Assembly: GCA_022113835.1 (NCBI GenBank)
Contig: JAILWY010000005.1
Location: forward strand, 5,784,501 to 5,848,500
Direction of reading: 5' to 3'
From: Atopsyche davidsoni
Taxonomy: Eukaryota; Arthropoda; Insecta; Trichoptera; Hydrobiosidae
Length of the DNA: 64,000 bases
Position 1 is the stretch's first letter. Each line of letters begins with the position of its first letter. This document shows, piece after piece, positions 1-10,965 of the stretch. Both the position numbers and the translations under genes were made by a program. Below the pieces are notes generated by a model that worked only from the letters and a program-made list of their open reading frames with translations, did no database searches and was not told where the DNA came from.

Positions 1-386
1 GCGACGTGAGTCTCACATAACGCGATTCAACCTCAGCGTTGTACAAGCCTCCGTATCCAGATGCACACATCAAATGCAGTTGCAGTTTTGCCGAGCTTCG
101 CAAAAACTCGTTGAATTTATTATTCAGTTGTATAATTCAACAGCTATTGCGCTGCCGGAGTTGCAACGTTTCATTCACCCGTCAAAGCTGGCAGAACATT
201 TCAATTAACGTTTCCACGAATTAATTTAATGGAATGCAAACGCAATCAATTCCCAGGAATTAACTCAAGAGCGCCGGAGAAAGTTTGCAGACTGGGGACG
301 AACAAAAGGCAATGCATCGAGTGCGCGTCTGGTTGACACTTCATTTGCTGGTGACAGGAATTAAACTGAACTGCTGTACTATATTG
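1..386. other. non-coding sequence of medium GC
   Basis: No exon or repeat is recognisable here. Base composition is less AT-rich than the next kilobase. Short open frames at 39-224 and 285-503 lack splice borders or a family match, and the second runs into the hAT MITE. Confidence 0.5.
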
Positions 387-630
387 CAGGGGTGGCCAAA
401 GCATCGGCCGCGGTCTACTTGTCGACCACGTAACTATTCCCAGTCGCCGGGCTTTCTGTACATGGTCTTACATGTACACATCTCTGATGCCCGACTCACA
501 TAAACTAATCACTTAGTGAGAAGAAGCAATTATTTTTTATTTTCAAAATAACATTAGCGTTATATATATATATATATACTAATATTTAAAAATTATATTA
601 TAGTAGTGATCAAAAGTTTGTCCGCCCCTG
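387..630. mobile_element. non-autonomous hAT-like element, family h4 copy 1
   Basis: The left end begins CAGGGGTGGCCAAA and the right end, read in reverse complement, begins CAGGGGCGGACAAACT, so the termini are inverted repeats of the CAGGGGTGGCCAAAC type common in hAT MITEs. The inner portions (TGATGCCCG...CACATAAACTAA and GTAGTGATCAAAAGTTTGTC near the right end) recur in the copy at 5126-5358. No transposase is encoded. I do not find a matching 8-bp target duplication, so the insertion is old or the ends have drifted. Confidence 0.65.
572..580. repeat. end of a TA dinucleotide run (about 560-579)
   Basis: A short (TA)n microsatellite lies inside the hAT-like element copy 1. The copy at 5126-5358 does not carry it, so it grew after insertion. 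Confidence 0.6.
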
Positions 631-1434
631 GTGTCCCACTAAGAGACGATTTCTTATGCTTCTTAGTGTGTCTAGTATAAATGTCAAAGAAAATATTTAT
701 CAAATGCTTTAAATTTATATATTAAATTTATTTACGTACAACGATACAATATTAAATTAAATATATTTACGTTCAGTATATTAAATATATCCAAATACAA
801 AAAAATATTTTATTATTTTTTAAACGTAAATTGCGATATAACAACAATCCGATATATTAGATATACAAATTTGATTTATGATACTTTAACTGGAAAATGT
901 ATTTTTAGGTGCAATACACGACCAATGAATAATATTGTGATTTTGGTTATTTTAATAAATCCAGAGTCTCGATTTACATGGGGGGCATTTCGCTGAACTC
1001 AAAGCAAAACCTATTATAATTTTCGATATTATAATTAATAATCATTAGCTTTGCAGGCAGGCATTGAGGCAGCCCACCTCGGCTCCAGCAGCTTGGCGAC
1101 TCAGTAGAAATTAGTAAGCGATTAGGGAGCACGCCATATTAATCCGGGTTGAGCTAAATACAACACTATTTATACAGCGTGTTTACCATGAAACAACAAA
1201 CCCAGTCCCCCATAATTGATCTGAGCATCCTCCACTCCCCGCGGATGCCCAGCCCGTGGTTTATTTATGAGTCGGTACCTAAACTCTCCTCGCCTATAAT
1301 TAAGAAGATCGATGACTAGGAATCGAGACAATGGACCTGGTCTTGTGAACTAAATACCGAAAACAGTTTTGACCGAATAACAAGTAAAAGTAATGTTTAA
1401 TAAAATAATTAAAAAAATAAAAAATCAAGTTATT
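631..1434. other. AT-rich non-coding DNA
   Basis: Nothing recognised. There is a slightly GC-richer stretch at about 1050-1280 without open frame or splice structure. Confidence 0.5.
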
Positions 1435-1545
1435 AGTCATTCTTCTTTTTCGAGTGCTTCGGATGAGGTTTTGTGAACATTTCATTGAGTGCATATATAT
1501 ATCCTGAGCCAGTCTTATTAATTCGGCTGTACGTCATCAATAATA
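1435..1545 (-). repeat. dispersed repeat family A, copy 1
   Basis: On the minus strand this carries the family A motif: an agtacagccgaattaata-like core, then a ctggctcaggat core, then a tatatgctcagtgaga-like tail. Related copies are at about 4465, 18715, 27515, 57700, 59120 and 62440. It is diverged and no target duplication is visible. Confidence 0.5.
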
Positions 1546-3261
1546 TTTTTAGTGATTTGTTGTCACAACATGTACAATAATTGTGAATTCATTTTTTTAA
1601 AAGTATATTTACTGTGTTTTGCCATTCGTACATCAGGTTATTGAACCGGACCCAAAACGATATTCACAACTTTCAATACGAATAGGAAGTTCACAAATTT
1701 AATGTTAATTCTATAGAAGGGCGCCATGCTCATACGCCACGTATTCACAGTTATTTTAGCTATATTGAATTAAATTATATTTTCATAATACAATATAACA
1801 GGTTATTTTAATGTATGAGTGAAGGCGGAACAGTCCAATTCATAATACTTGGCCTTTCAATTCGTCGTATGAGGAAGATACACAAAGAAGTAAAATTGAA
1901 AAAAAAGTCAAAAGCGTGCAAAGTATAAATTTTGAAAAAATATACTTAGACTTTTTGTATGACATGTTTGTTTATATTATATCGTAATATCAACACTTGC
2001 AAAATTATTACAATCGTTAATGATATACAAAAGCTACAAGTAAGAATGTTTATTAAATTTTATTATGTGCACTGAATATTCATCAATCAATAACGTATCA
2101 TTAAGTGTTGCAATCATAAACCGCAAAGCCATTAAAATGCATTGAAAAATACTTGGATTTTTTTTGCAGCCTCAATGAACGCCTGTTGCAGTTGCACTCT
2201 GCAATTATCCCGAGAGGTGAAAGGCATCTTAAATTCATTTCGGCCATAGATCTCAAGGCTTCGATCGAAACAAACCAGCCAGTAGGAGTATATAATAATA
2301 TAATAGAAGCGCAAAATTTCTAATCACCTCAGCCGATGGAGCAACGCCTGCAAGAGCTGGGCACGTTTTTTGCATTTACTTCAGTATTGTGCATTGTAAA
2401 ATGATTTGTTTATTTATACATTAAAGGCGCAAAAAAAAGATAATCGATTTGTGAGAATCAATCGTTGTAATTGAATTTGTACGCTGTTTTATTAGAAACG
2501 TGAGTACTTATTGAATTGAGTTATCAGTTCATAAATCTTTTGAAAGGTGCCTCGAGTTTTAATACGCCTACTGATATTACAAAACGCTATTGTCTATAAT
2601 AAAAAAAAATGTATGAAGCATTTATTTATAAATCGACTGAAAAAATGATATAACTAATTTTCAGTTTTACTTGCCAGTTAATATCCAAGCATTCAGCTTC
2701 TGAATTATACACAGGTTATCATAAATGTATATGCTTGTACATAAAGCACGAGAATACATATATTAATATGTTAAATAGATTCCTTTGATGCTTTGATTAA
2801 TAACCAAAGAGCTCAAATCCGGTAGTATGTTGAACCACGTACAGCATCCTTCGCTAGAGTATAGCTGAGAACTTAAAGAAATAAGGTTCAACATCAAAAC
2901 TTGACCGGAAATAGTATTAATGAGATTCCGTCTAGCGAATAAACGACGACTTATAAATTGAAAAAATCTATGTTACTTCTGTTGTCGTCGCCTTATATTA
3001 TACGTTTTATCCTGAGCTAGATCTAAAATGAGGCTAAAAAAAGTAAAAGTAGATTAACCTCATTTTATCAGAAGTAAACTTAATCGGTCTTCAGTCGTCT
3101 ACTAGTCATGAACTTTACAATAAAAATAGGTCTTGAAGAGAAAAAGATGGCGCTTTCACTCCTAAAATGCTAAATATTTAATAAATATAAATCTTTATAA
3201 TTTGTCTCAGCTGGATCTTTTCGAAGATATATGTGATGGACAGGTAATGTTGTCAACTCAC
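1546..3261. other. AT-rich, intron-like DNA left of the KDM3 exon
   Basis: This should be intron of the minus-strand KDM3 gene because the next exon of that gene is not visible down to position 1. One 60-codon minus frame at 2132-2314 looks protein-like in its second half, but two frames are open there and no family match is evident. Confidence 0.5.
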
Positions 3262-3390
3262 CAGGGCAGGTCGGACGGGCGAGGATGCCCGGACCAGGCG
3301 CTCCTCCACCAGGAAGCACTGGAAGCCCCCACCGTACACGGCCACCCATTGTCTCCGACGCCAGCCCTCTCCATCGTACTCTACAAGCAC
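3262..3390 (-). CDS. Kdm3: internal exon of KDM3/JHDM2-type JmjC histone demethylase
   Basis: The exon is 129 bp (43 codons, phase 0 at both ends). On the minus strand it follows ...gattgcag and is followed by the strong donor GTGAGT (3261 downward). The translation contains VLVEYDGEGWRRQWVAVY, then FQCFLVEERLV. This matches the conserved N-terminal block of animal KDM3A/KDM3B, where an 'xxVEFDxxxWxxRxWxxVY...FLVExxLV' segment precedes the long linker, zinc finger and C-terminal JmjC domain. The family removes methyl groups from mono- and dimethylated H3K9 in the nucleus using Fe(II) and 2-oxoglutarate. The catalytic domain is not in this window, so activity cannot be judged. A second frame is also open across the exon, but only this one matches a family. 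The preceding exon, expected to encode the 'W..G.IRAxxHxD' segment, was not found to the right, and the following exon must lie left of position 1. Family assignment comes from memory of the proteins, not from a search. Confidence 0.72.
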
Positions 3391-3540
3391 CTGCAATCAT
3401 AGCACAAATTCATTAATAATTATACAAATGTAAACATCTGATAAAAGACGTGCAATAAAATACACAAATAAAAACAACCTGCTGTTGATAATAATCGCAC
3501 GCTACCACCATCTATGGTTAAACCTAAAAAGCTTCAGCCG

Positions 3541-3597
3541 TCTCTCTCTTTCTCTTTTTAGTGCTATGCGCATAGTATGAAAAAAAGAGAAAGCGCT
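3541..3597. repeat. imperfect palindrome with CTATGCGCATAG core
   Basis: The arm CTTTCTCTTTTT (3548-3559) is complementary to AAAAAGAGAAAG (3582-3593). The centre is the perfect 12-bp palindrome CTATGCGCATAG. It lies in the intron just upstream of the KDM3 exon and could be a small fold-back element or a cruciform-prone site. Confidence 0.6.
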
Positions 3598-3659
3598 ATA
3601 GGCACGCAAACGGATTAGCCGACGCGCACACCTTTTACATGAAAATATCTGTTTTATCA

Positions 3660-4043
3660 CAAACGTTAGTTCCGAGCTGCGCCAATGCGAGCAGCACCAT
3701 CCGGCGGAATTAAATTTGGAAGAGAGCTCCGTTTACTATTCGTCGAGCGCCGATCAGACCAGACGCAAATGCCTCGCGGGTTTTCCTATGGGAAGCGAAT
3801 CTGGTCTGCTCTAATGCACACTGAGCGCGTCCCGCTCTGCCAAACTCCGCCTCTCGAGTGCGCGCGAGCGAGCGGGAGGGAGCGAGACGGCACGTCGTCT
3901 CGTTCGGGATGTTGTTTGAATGGAAAGAGATGCCAGACCGTTACGCCCTTATCAGTCGTTGCCATGGAGACCGGTGCGGCGCCATCTTTGAAGATTTTTT
4001 ACGGAGACTGCAGTTGATGGGATCAGATGATCGCAACTTGCTG
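3660..4043. promoter_or_regulatory. CpG-rich promoter-like island with X-box and YY1-like motifs
   Basis: A sharp CpG-rich island in AT-rich surroundings. It contains GTTGCCATGGAGAC at 3958-3971, which fits the RFX X-box (RYYVYY-N2-RRNRAC), and on the minus strand AAGATGGCGCC near 3979-3990, which resembles a YY1 site. An inverted repeat surrounds AGACCAGACGC / GCGAATCTGGTCT (about 3757-3807). On the plus strand an open frame ends at CTGGAG|GTACGA (donor-like at 4044), so a plus-strand first exon is possible. On the minus strand the island lies 270 bp upstream of the KDM3 exon and could be an internal or alternative promoter. Direction cannot be decided from sequence alone. Confidence 0.5.
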
Positions 4044-4680
4044 GAGGTACGAAATATAAACGTGAAAGTCATTAATTATAAAAATAATATTTAATAACGT
4101 TTATTTTTTTTAGATTTGTATTTAAGACGGTTTTGTTATTTCTTCATTCCAACATCAATAACATGCTAACATATCGGACTACTACAAAAAGTTTATTATC
4201 GTAAATAACTAGAAAGATTTGTTTTATTTCACAAACATTTTCGACAGTCAACTTTCATTGAAACGAAACGCTTTAATTCATTAGTTTATTTTTTTAACAA
4301 GTTAAAAGTTATACTATGATATTATAAGAATATAAATGTTTATGAAAACTGCTCTAGTTTTTTTTGCATCATTATTTATTTTAAAAATAATTTATTTCTG
4401 CATAAAGAAGAAATGGCAACATATTGAGTATCTGACGTTATGAAATTTAATATTTATTTACATATTTATCTTGGGGCAGTCTTACTTATTAGGCTGTAGG
4501 TTTCTTCCTTCCAATGTCCCTTTTTTATATGAAAATTAGCTATAGTAGGATATATGCTTTATATGTTTATATGCTTACTAATATTATTAAATGATTCTTG
4601 AAAGCGTGAAAAAAAATAGGTTACGTCGAAATTCTATCTGCGGGAGTATAATCTAGGTCAGAAAGCAACGTCAACAAGAC
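4044..4680. other. AT-rich non-coding DNA with a repeat A fragment
   Basis: About 4465-4545 carries a diverged minus-strand copy of family A (ggcagtcttacttattaggc ... ttcttccttc). The rest shows nothing recognisable. Confidence 0.45.
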
Positions 4681-4729
4681 GTCAACATTCCCAAAAAAGC
4701 CGGCCAGGATCCGCACTATGGCAACAAAT

Positions 4730-5030
4730 TAAAAAATAACGGTCGCCCGGCTGCGGGAGCGGGAGCGAGCGAGTCCCGGCCGCGGTGCGAGCGGGACGGC
4801 GATAGCGCGAGTGCAAGTGCATGGGTCGTGAGTGGGGTGGGGGAGTAGTGGGAAGGGAGGGGGGGGGGCGTGTGCGGGGAGAGCGACTTGTAAACACTCG
4901 GGCCGGCAGTCGCGGCCGGGTCGTTGACACCGGCGCACGCGGGGACCGCTGTCGCCCGCTCGCCATATAGGCCAGATCGCAGATAACCGCGAGGATGTAC
5001 CGGACGCTGCGGGAATTCGGGGATTCGTAA
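4730..5030. promoter_or_regulatory. GC/CpG-rich island with a G-run
   Basis: Very GC-rich stretch with many CpGs and purine-rich runs (GGGAAGGGAGG followed by nine or so G). Minus frames of 94 and 112 codons are open but give low-complexity Arg/Pro/Ser translations, as expected by chance in GC-rich DNA. A promoter or other CpG island is more likely than coding sequence. The G-runs could form G-quadruplex. Confidence 0.4.
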
Positions 5031-5125
5031 TTTTATTAATTAAATATGCAAAAATATTATAAATCATTATAATTTTCTTTAGAGAAAGTTTATCATTTAA
5101 AGTATGTCTTTTACTTCGTCTGAAT

Positions 5126-5358
5126 CAGGGGTAGCCGAAGCTATTCCCAATCGATGTGTGGTCTACACATCGCTGATGCCCGCCCCACATAAACTAAATA
5201 AATAATTATTTTATCTTGTTAAAATAACTTGATATTAAATTTAAACTTATTTTTAGCTTTAAATTACTACTTAACAAATACGATGTTGATGGATCGCCGC
5301 CTTTAATTTAAAAAAAAAAACAGGTCGCCCGTAGTGATCAAAAGTTTGTCTACACCTG
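5126..5358. mobile_element. non-autonomous hAT-like element, family h4 copy 2
   Basis: Starts CAGGGGTAGCCGAAG and ends ...GATCAAAAGTTTGTCTACACCTG, pairing with the ends of copy 1 at 387-630. The flanks are GTCTGAAT (5118-5125) and ATCTAAAT (5359-5366), a degenerate 8-bp target duplication with 6 of 8 matching. Compared with copy 1 it lacks roughly 50 bp near the left end. No coding capacity. Confidence 0.7.
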
Positions 5359-6273
5359 ATCTAAATCAATAAATAAAACACTAATTGATTTATAGATTTG
5401 TGAGCGCTTTCGCCTTTTGGGGGCTTCGTCATTTGGCTATTCGTATAATACAACGTGTAATAAATGAAACCAATACGTAGTCGATATACAAAATTTGATT
5501 ACCTATACGAAAAATTGCTAAAATGTATAATATTACTTTGAGTGTTAACTTTGATGGTCGAGTAGCAAGAATGTTGAATCTTGACCGGGAGTTCGATCAT
5601 TGTCCTGACGGTTGAATCCCAGACTGATATAACTGAGTAAAGCCGAAGATAATTTGTATTGGCATGTGTCAGTGTAGTTTTTTTTTGAGAAATAAATAAC
5701 ACTCAAAATAAACTCTATAAATCAAAATATCCAAAGTATTATTTCGGCTCAAATAAACCTACTTATATGGCACGTTAAAAATCTAGATATATATTTTATT
5801 ATCGATTGTTAATATTTACAATAAACGTGGTTATAATCGACAATACATAATCGAATACTTGATCGTTTGGTAAAAAAACAAGGTGACCGAAATTGAATGT
5901 CGCGTAATCGAATATTCGATGTTTAGTTTTAGCTTATAGGGTTTTTGGGTCAAATGAACGGTGATTTAATTTATCGATTATAATTAATTCTAGAATTATT
6001 CTATGTAAAGCGACTAATAATATAATTACATTATGGCTGTCGTTAACTCAGGACTAAAGCCATAACTATGTACATAACACAAGGAAGTTACTGTAGAGCT
6101 TGTGTGTAGAGATTTTCTTTGACGGCCGCGTCGAACTATTGTACATAGTTGTGGCCGTTCCCAATAAAAGTATCTACACAACTGACCACCAACAAACACA
6201 GCTAGAAAAAAACTTTTTTCAATAAAATAATCTTTAGGCTCAATTATTGTGCAATTTTTCGACCGTCCTGTAC
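5359..6273. other. AT-rich non-coding DNA
   Basis: No exon or repeat recognised. The 90-codon minus frame at 6026-6298 has no family match and its end overlaps the fold-back MITE. Confidence 0.45.
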
Positions 6274-6502
6274 GCACGAATTTGCGACCGATTTGCAATT
6301 ACTCAAAAGCGTCCTTTCATTTTTGGTGTTTTTAATAGTTTTGCCTAAAGCCCCCTACACGCGTAGCAACAAATCGAGTCATCAAAATATGTCGTTTTTG
6401 TCCGATCGCAGCTCGGTTGCAAGTTTTGTCGCGACACGCGCAGTGGGGTTTGTCCCAAAAAACGACGTTTTGAAAATTGTTGTTGCGATTTGTTAGGGGG
6501 CT
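6274..6502. mobile_element. fold-back MITE family C, composite of two partial units
   Basis: The segment from 6346 begins taaagccccctacacgcg, then agcaacaaatcg, and its reverse-complement partner gcgatttgttagggggct ends near 6502, so it is a palindromic unit. The preceding 70 bp (gcgaccgatttgcaatt ... aaaagcgtcctttcattttt) match the left interior of other family members such as 28888-29040, showing a second truncated unit fused to the first. Confidence 0.6.
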
Positions 6503-6720
6503 CAGCTGTGCGGCCGTGGCGGTGGCGAGATGACCCGAGCACCTGTCACATCTCCGAGGTGGTTTTTCGTGATCCCGGCCGGCTGTCCGCGCTCGTGAAC
6601 CACTCCTGGCAAGGTTGGCGACCTTGCGGGGCGGCCGGCACAAAGAACGGCTCCATTGTGCGCACCGGGCGGGGAGCTGCACCGAGGGACACCGATTCAA
6701 AACTGCACTCAGGTAGTGCC
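6503..6720. other. GC-rich patch, function unknown
   Basis: GC-rich stretch between a fold-back MITE and AT-rich DNA. On the minus strand an ATG near 6655 opens 36 codons (MEPFFVPAAPQG...) before a stop next to GACAG|GTGCTC. It could be a short exon, but I recognise no family and composition alone could explain the open frame. Confidence 0.3.
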
Positions 6721-6949
6721 AATGCTGGAAATAAAGCCTACTCCCTGTGCTATATACAGCACGAATATTAGATCTTCCTCAATCGAAACGCTGAAATCGA
6801 TATCCTGGTGTACTTGGCAGACACGCGTTCTGTACCAAAAAATCACTCCCAGATAACATCGATACAAGAGAAATTTTAAAATAAATTTGTAGGATTTCAT
6901 TATATCATTAAAGTGATGTGACTTCAGCGGCGCATTTCTTTTTACTATT

Positions 6950-7083
6950 GAAAAACACTGTAGAAGTGTAGAAGAACCCGAGGACTACACTATCTCCCTA
7001 TGAAATCCATAAACACTGTCTCAGCACAAGTATATGCTCAATGAGATGGTCGCCAACCTCCTCTGAGGAGAGAAGAAAAACAT
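6950..7083 (+). repeat. dispersed repeat family B, 3' fragment
   Basis: Contains the block gaagaacccgaggactacac, then agtatatgctcaatgagatg, then gtcgccaacctcctctgagg. The same block order is in the longer copies at 18025-18375 and 56175-56545, and inverted at 22531-22745. Confidence 0.6.
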
Positions 7084-9270
7084 TGCACAATATATTAGAA
7101 TATGTAATATAGTCACTTCAACCATAACCATTGCAATTTTGAAAATCTTTAAACTTTATTTTTTCAGATATACTATGTATTATGATTAAATTTTGAACCA
7201 CAAAAAAAAAACTACATGCCCATTGCTGACAAACCACCGGTTAGCAGGACATTAGAAATATTATTTTCCCAGATGTGAATATTCTTTGTCTTTATCATCT
7301 AAATATCTTCAAAATTATTAATTATTATAAAAAAATATACTGTCAAGGTATTCCGCCGGATTAATTATGTATATTTTTTCAAGTTCAAGAATACAGTAAT
7401 TTTACAGTCGGTAAAATAGACTTTATAGCGCGGCTTTAACAGATAATGATTTTTTAATGAATGGTAATAAAAACATCACTGCGGCGGCTTAAATTGGTTG
7501 TAAATTAAATTTTATTATTAAATATCAGCCTGCGAAAGTGAGTCTTAGAAGTCAAGGTAAAAACAAAAAAAAAACAATATATTTTTCAATTTATATTATA
7601 AAGCGATTTTTTATCTGAATTTATAACTTTAAGACATCAACTGTGACAACCTGTAATAATTATGAAAATATTCAAGTTATTAGGCGCATTCAATATAAAT
7701 ATTAAATCGATTTATGCGATTTCGCTTTCGGTGACCGATTTCGATTTCGATAACCGCGGCCTATTTAGGCTGAGGCCAGTTACATTAGTTTGGAATTCGT
7801 GTCACAGGATGGAGCGAACTCTTGATCAAGAGTCGACAATTTAATCACCAGCCTAGTTTACGTAGGCAATCGTAGATAAACATAAAAAAGACAATGCGTT
7901 CTAAAGTACAAAGACTCCACATACTAAAAATTGCATTAAAATTTATTTACATGAAAATATAGCAAAAGTATTGCGAAATAGTGAAAAAAATATTTTAGGT
8001 CGCTAATGGAATTTGAATCTTCACGTGTTTAATAAACATGTGTTTTTGACATACTGGCTGTAATTGAGCGAGAATTTAAACAGTTTTATACTAGTGTGTA
8101 ACAGATGTAACTATGATTTTTCTTACTGTGCTCAAACAAACACATTGCCAATCCTGAATGAGTCAATAGCGCGCAGTATTTACTAGAAAACCATACAAAA
8201 TATTATTATATAATTTTAAATATGTACAAAGAAATATAAATTATTTTTAATATATTTAAGAAGAAATCGAAAAATATATGTAATACACGTGTATACAAAA
8301 TATTAGTTTTTTTTCTGTATAAACTTATACAACCGGGTACATACCACGTATGATTTTTCCAAACAAATAATACACAATTAATTCGCTAAACGATTGAGTA
8401 TGGATTCATAAAATTCAGTAACCATTTTGTCTTAGAATGGATAACTCAGTGGTGGCAAGTGAGTACAGTGTGTGACCTAAAAATAGTGGAATCTGCATTC
8501 GTTAATAATCGTAATCCCTCTGACCTACTAATAATCGTATCGTAAAGAATATATCAGAATAATAACTTGCTCTGTGTCAAGAGCGGCATATGCGCTGGGT
8601 TTATTAGTTTTGCTGACTCTTTGCCAGAAAATATACGAGAAATATAGGCTTTATCGCACGCTAGTCTTTGTTACATTATGTATTTCATTTACGAATTCAG
8701 TGCACAGTCTCTAGCTCACACGGCTTCATAAAGACACATTCCGTCGTACGTTCAAGGGATATTAAGAAAATGTAAAAAGTAGTTTTTTATAGACCCAATA
8801 TAAATGTTCTCATTTACGCGTTTTTTATATCTATATAATTTTTACACAATGTCGTATCATGCACCAATAACTTGTAATAATTAAATAATAACAACAATCA
8901 CCAAATAATGTATTATTTTATATTATTACTTATTTATTATTATATACCAATGCTTTTAGTTATTAATAAGTTCACACATGATTTTAAAACTTTATATTAA
9001 TTTAAAGTTTTATGCAATTCGACATACCGATAACCTAATGTGAGATCTCATAAAATATTTGTTTTTATTAATGGAAGTACAGTAGAAATGTTCACCTTTA
9101 ATTGCAAAAATTTGCTTTTAAACAATTTTATATTAATTCAAAAGAACAATTTTACTATATGACTATATGAAATCACTGTGAAAACAGTCGCCACTGAGAG
9201 CCTAAAATCATGCAAATAGTAATTCGATTGTCTTTAATAAATTCACATATCATAAAAAAATATATTAGAG
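7084..9270. other. long AT-rich non-coding stretch
   Basis: About 2.2 kb with no recognisable exon, repeat or GC island. Open frames are short and lack splice-like borders. Probably intron or intergenic DNA. Confidence 0.5.
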
Positions 9271-9432
9271 CATTTATGCAATAAAAATGTTTTTTACACA
9301 TATTTTTCACTGCAAAAATTAAATATCGAAAATAGAGAAACCTATGTACGATTTCACTAAAGCCACACCTTGTAAACCCTACAACCTGCGCGCAGCACCA
9401 GGGGGTAAACACACACCGTATTGTAAGCATAA
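9271..9432 (+). repeat. dispersed repeat family D, copy 1
   Basis: Shares with 21413-21562, in the same orientation, the series atgcaataaaa..gttttttacacatattttt, then aagccacac.ttgtaa.ccc.acaacctgcgcgcag, then cagggg.taa. Terminal inverted repeats were not seen, so the class is unknown. Confidence 0.6.
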
Positions 9433-9569
9433 CATGTAACCATGTAAGTTTATATGAGAGCACTGTAGTACCTTTTTAAGACACGTGTGTGTATTTAATA
9501 CATAAATTTACGTTTATATTAAAAAATTGCATTGTTTTTTGAAAGATTCGTCCTGAAGGGCCCAAATCA

Positions 9570-9814
9570 TGCGACGTTTCAGAATTCCTCGGCTCGGCGC
9601 TCCGCCCGGCGCGAGGAAGTCATTAGATTCGATCGCCGCGCGAAGGGCCCGGATGGCGCACCGGGCGAGCCTCCGCCGCGGCCGAACTGGGTCAGGGGGG
9701 CCGAACCCCCGACCCCCCGAGCCCAGACCCCCCAGACCCCCGAGCCCAGACCCCCCGACCCCCCGGGCCCCCGACCTAGCGTGCCTCCTCGGCCGCCCTC
9801 TCGCCGCGGGCTTG
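9570..9814. repeat. GC-rich island with C-rich simple repeats
   Basis: A CpG-rich head (about 9590-9690) passes into imperfect CCCCCGA / GAGCCCAGACCCCC repeats (9690-9775). Four overlapping frames of 87-135 codons are open on both strands, which is the signature of low-complexity GC-rich DNA, not of a gene. The C-runs on one strand give G-runs on the other and could adopt quadruplex or i-motif structure. It abuts the tandem array directly. Confidence 0.6.
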
Positions 9815-10965
9815 CATCCGGCCCAAGCGTTGCATGTACCATTGCTCAAGTTACACCAAGAATCTACAACCACGCATCATACATCCACGCATCGGCACAA
9901 GCATGCATCTAAATTTTACTCACAAGCATTACACCAAGAATATACAACATATACATACATTCACACATCGGCATAGGTATGCGTCTGGCTAAAAAGCTCG
10001 GCTCTGGCTCGAGCAGTACCCGCAAAGATTGCATGTACCATTACTCAAGTTACACCAAGAATATACAACCACATATAAATATACACGCATCGGCACAGGT
10101 ACAGGCCTGTATCTAACTCAATGGGCTCGGCTCTGGCTCGAGTAGTATCCAAGAATATACAACCACGCATCATACATCCACACATCGGCACAAGCTTGCA
10201 CCCAAATTTTACTCATAAGCATTGCATGAAGTATTACTCATGTTACTTACATCAATGGTACACAACCACATGTACATACATCCACGCATTGGCACAGGCC
10301 TGCGTCTGGTTCAAAAACCTCGGCTCTGGCTCGAGCAGTACCCGCAAAGATTGCATGTACCATTGCTCAAGTTACACCAAGAATATACAACATATACATA
10401 CATTCACACATCGGCATAGGTATGCGTCTGGTTAAAAAGCTCGGCTCAGGCTCGAGCAGTACCCGCAAGCATTGCATGTACCATTGCTCAAGTTACACCT
10501 AGAATATACAACCACGTATGAACATACACGCATCGGCACAGGTATAGGCCTGCATCTCACTCAATGGGGTCGGCACTGGCTCGAGTAGTATCCAAGAATA
10601 TACAACCACGTATCGTACATCCACGCATCGGCACATGCTTGCATCCAAATTTTACTCATAAGAATTGCATGTAGTATTACTCATGTTACTTAGATCAATG
10701 ATATACAACCAATTATACACACATTCTCGCATTGGCACAGGCTAGGCTCTGACTCGAGTAGTCCCTGCAAGCATTGCATGAACCATTGCTCAAGTTACAC
10801 TAAGAATATACAACCACGTATACATACATCCACGCATCGGCCAAGGCTTGCATCCAAATTTTACTCATTGCATGTTCTATTACTAAGGTTATGCATCTGG
10901 CTCAAAGGGCTAGGCTCTCGCTCAAGTTTTGCTCACAAGCTTTGCATGTAATATTACTAAAGTTG
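9815..10965. repeat. higher-order tandem array (about 121-bp monomers, about 442-bp super-unit)
   Basis: The marker gcatgtaccattgctcaagt recurs at 9832, 10031, 10353, 10474 and (diverged) 10776. Spacings 10353-10474 = 121 and 10031-10474 = 443. Other markers repeat at the longer period: ccacgcatcatacatcc-like at about 10161 and 10603, and gcatg.agtattactcatgt at about 10227 and 10667. Each monomer also holds cggctctggctcgagcagta and catccacgcatcggcacag. Units fade toward 10965. Peptides read from it are repetitive and frame-broken, so it is non-coding satellite-like DNA. Confidence 0.8.

Noticed and set aside
2132..2314. 60-codon minus ORF with a protein-like second half, considered as the next KDM3 exon
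   Set aside because: It does not match the KDM3 segment expected after the 3262-3390 exon, and a second frame is equally open.
6545..6655. Minus-strand MEPFFVPAAPQG... frame considered as KDM3 start exon
   Set aside because: It lacks the expected KDM3 N-terminal residues and stops before the donor-like site.
9514..9976. Four overlapping ORFs of 87-135 codons on both strands
   Set aside because: They come from the C-rich simple repeat and CpG island; frames are open on both strands at once and translations are Pro/Arg/Gly low complexity.
10121..10435. 104-codon ORF with repeated peptides
   Set aside because: It is satellite monomers read through; the next monomers break the frame.
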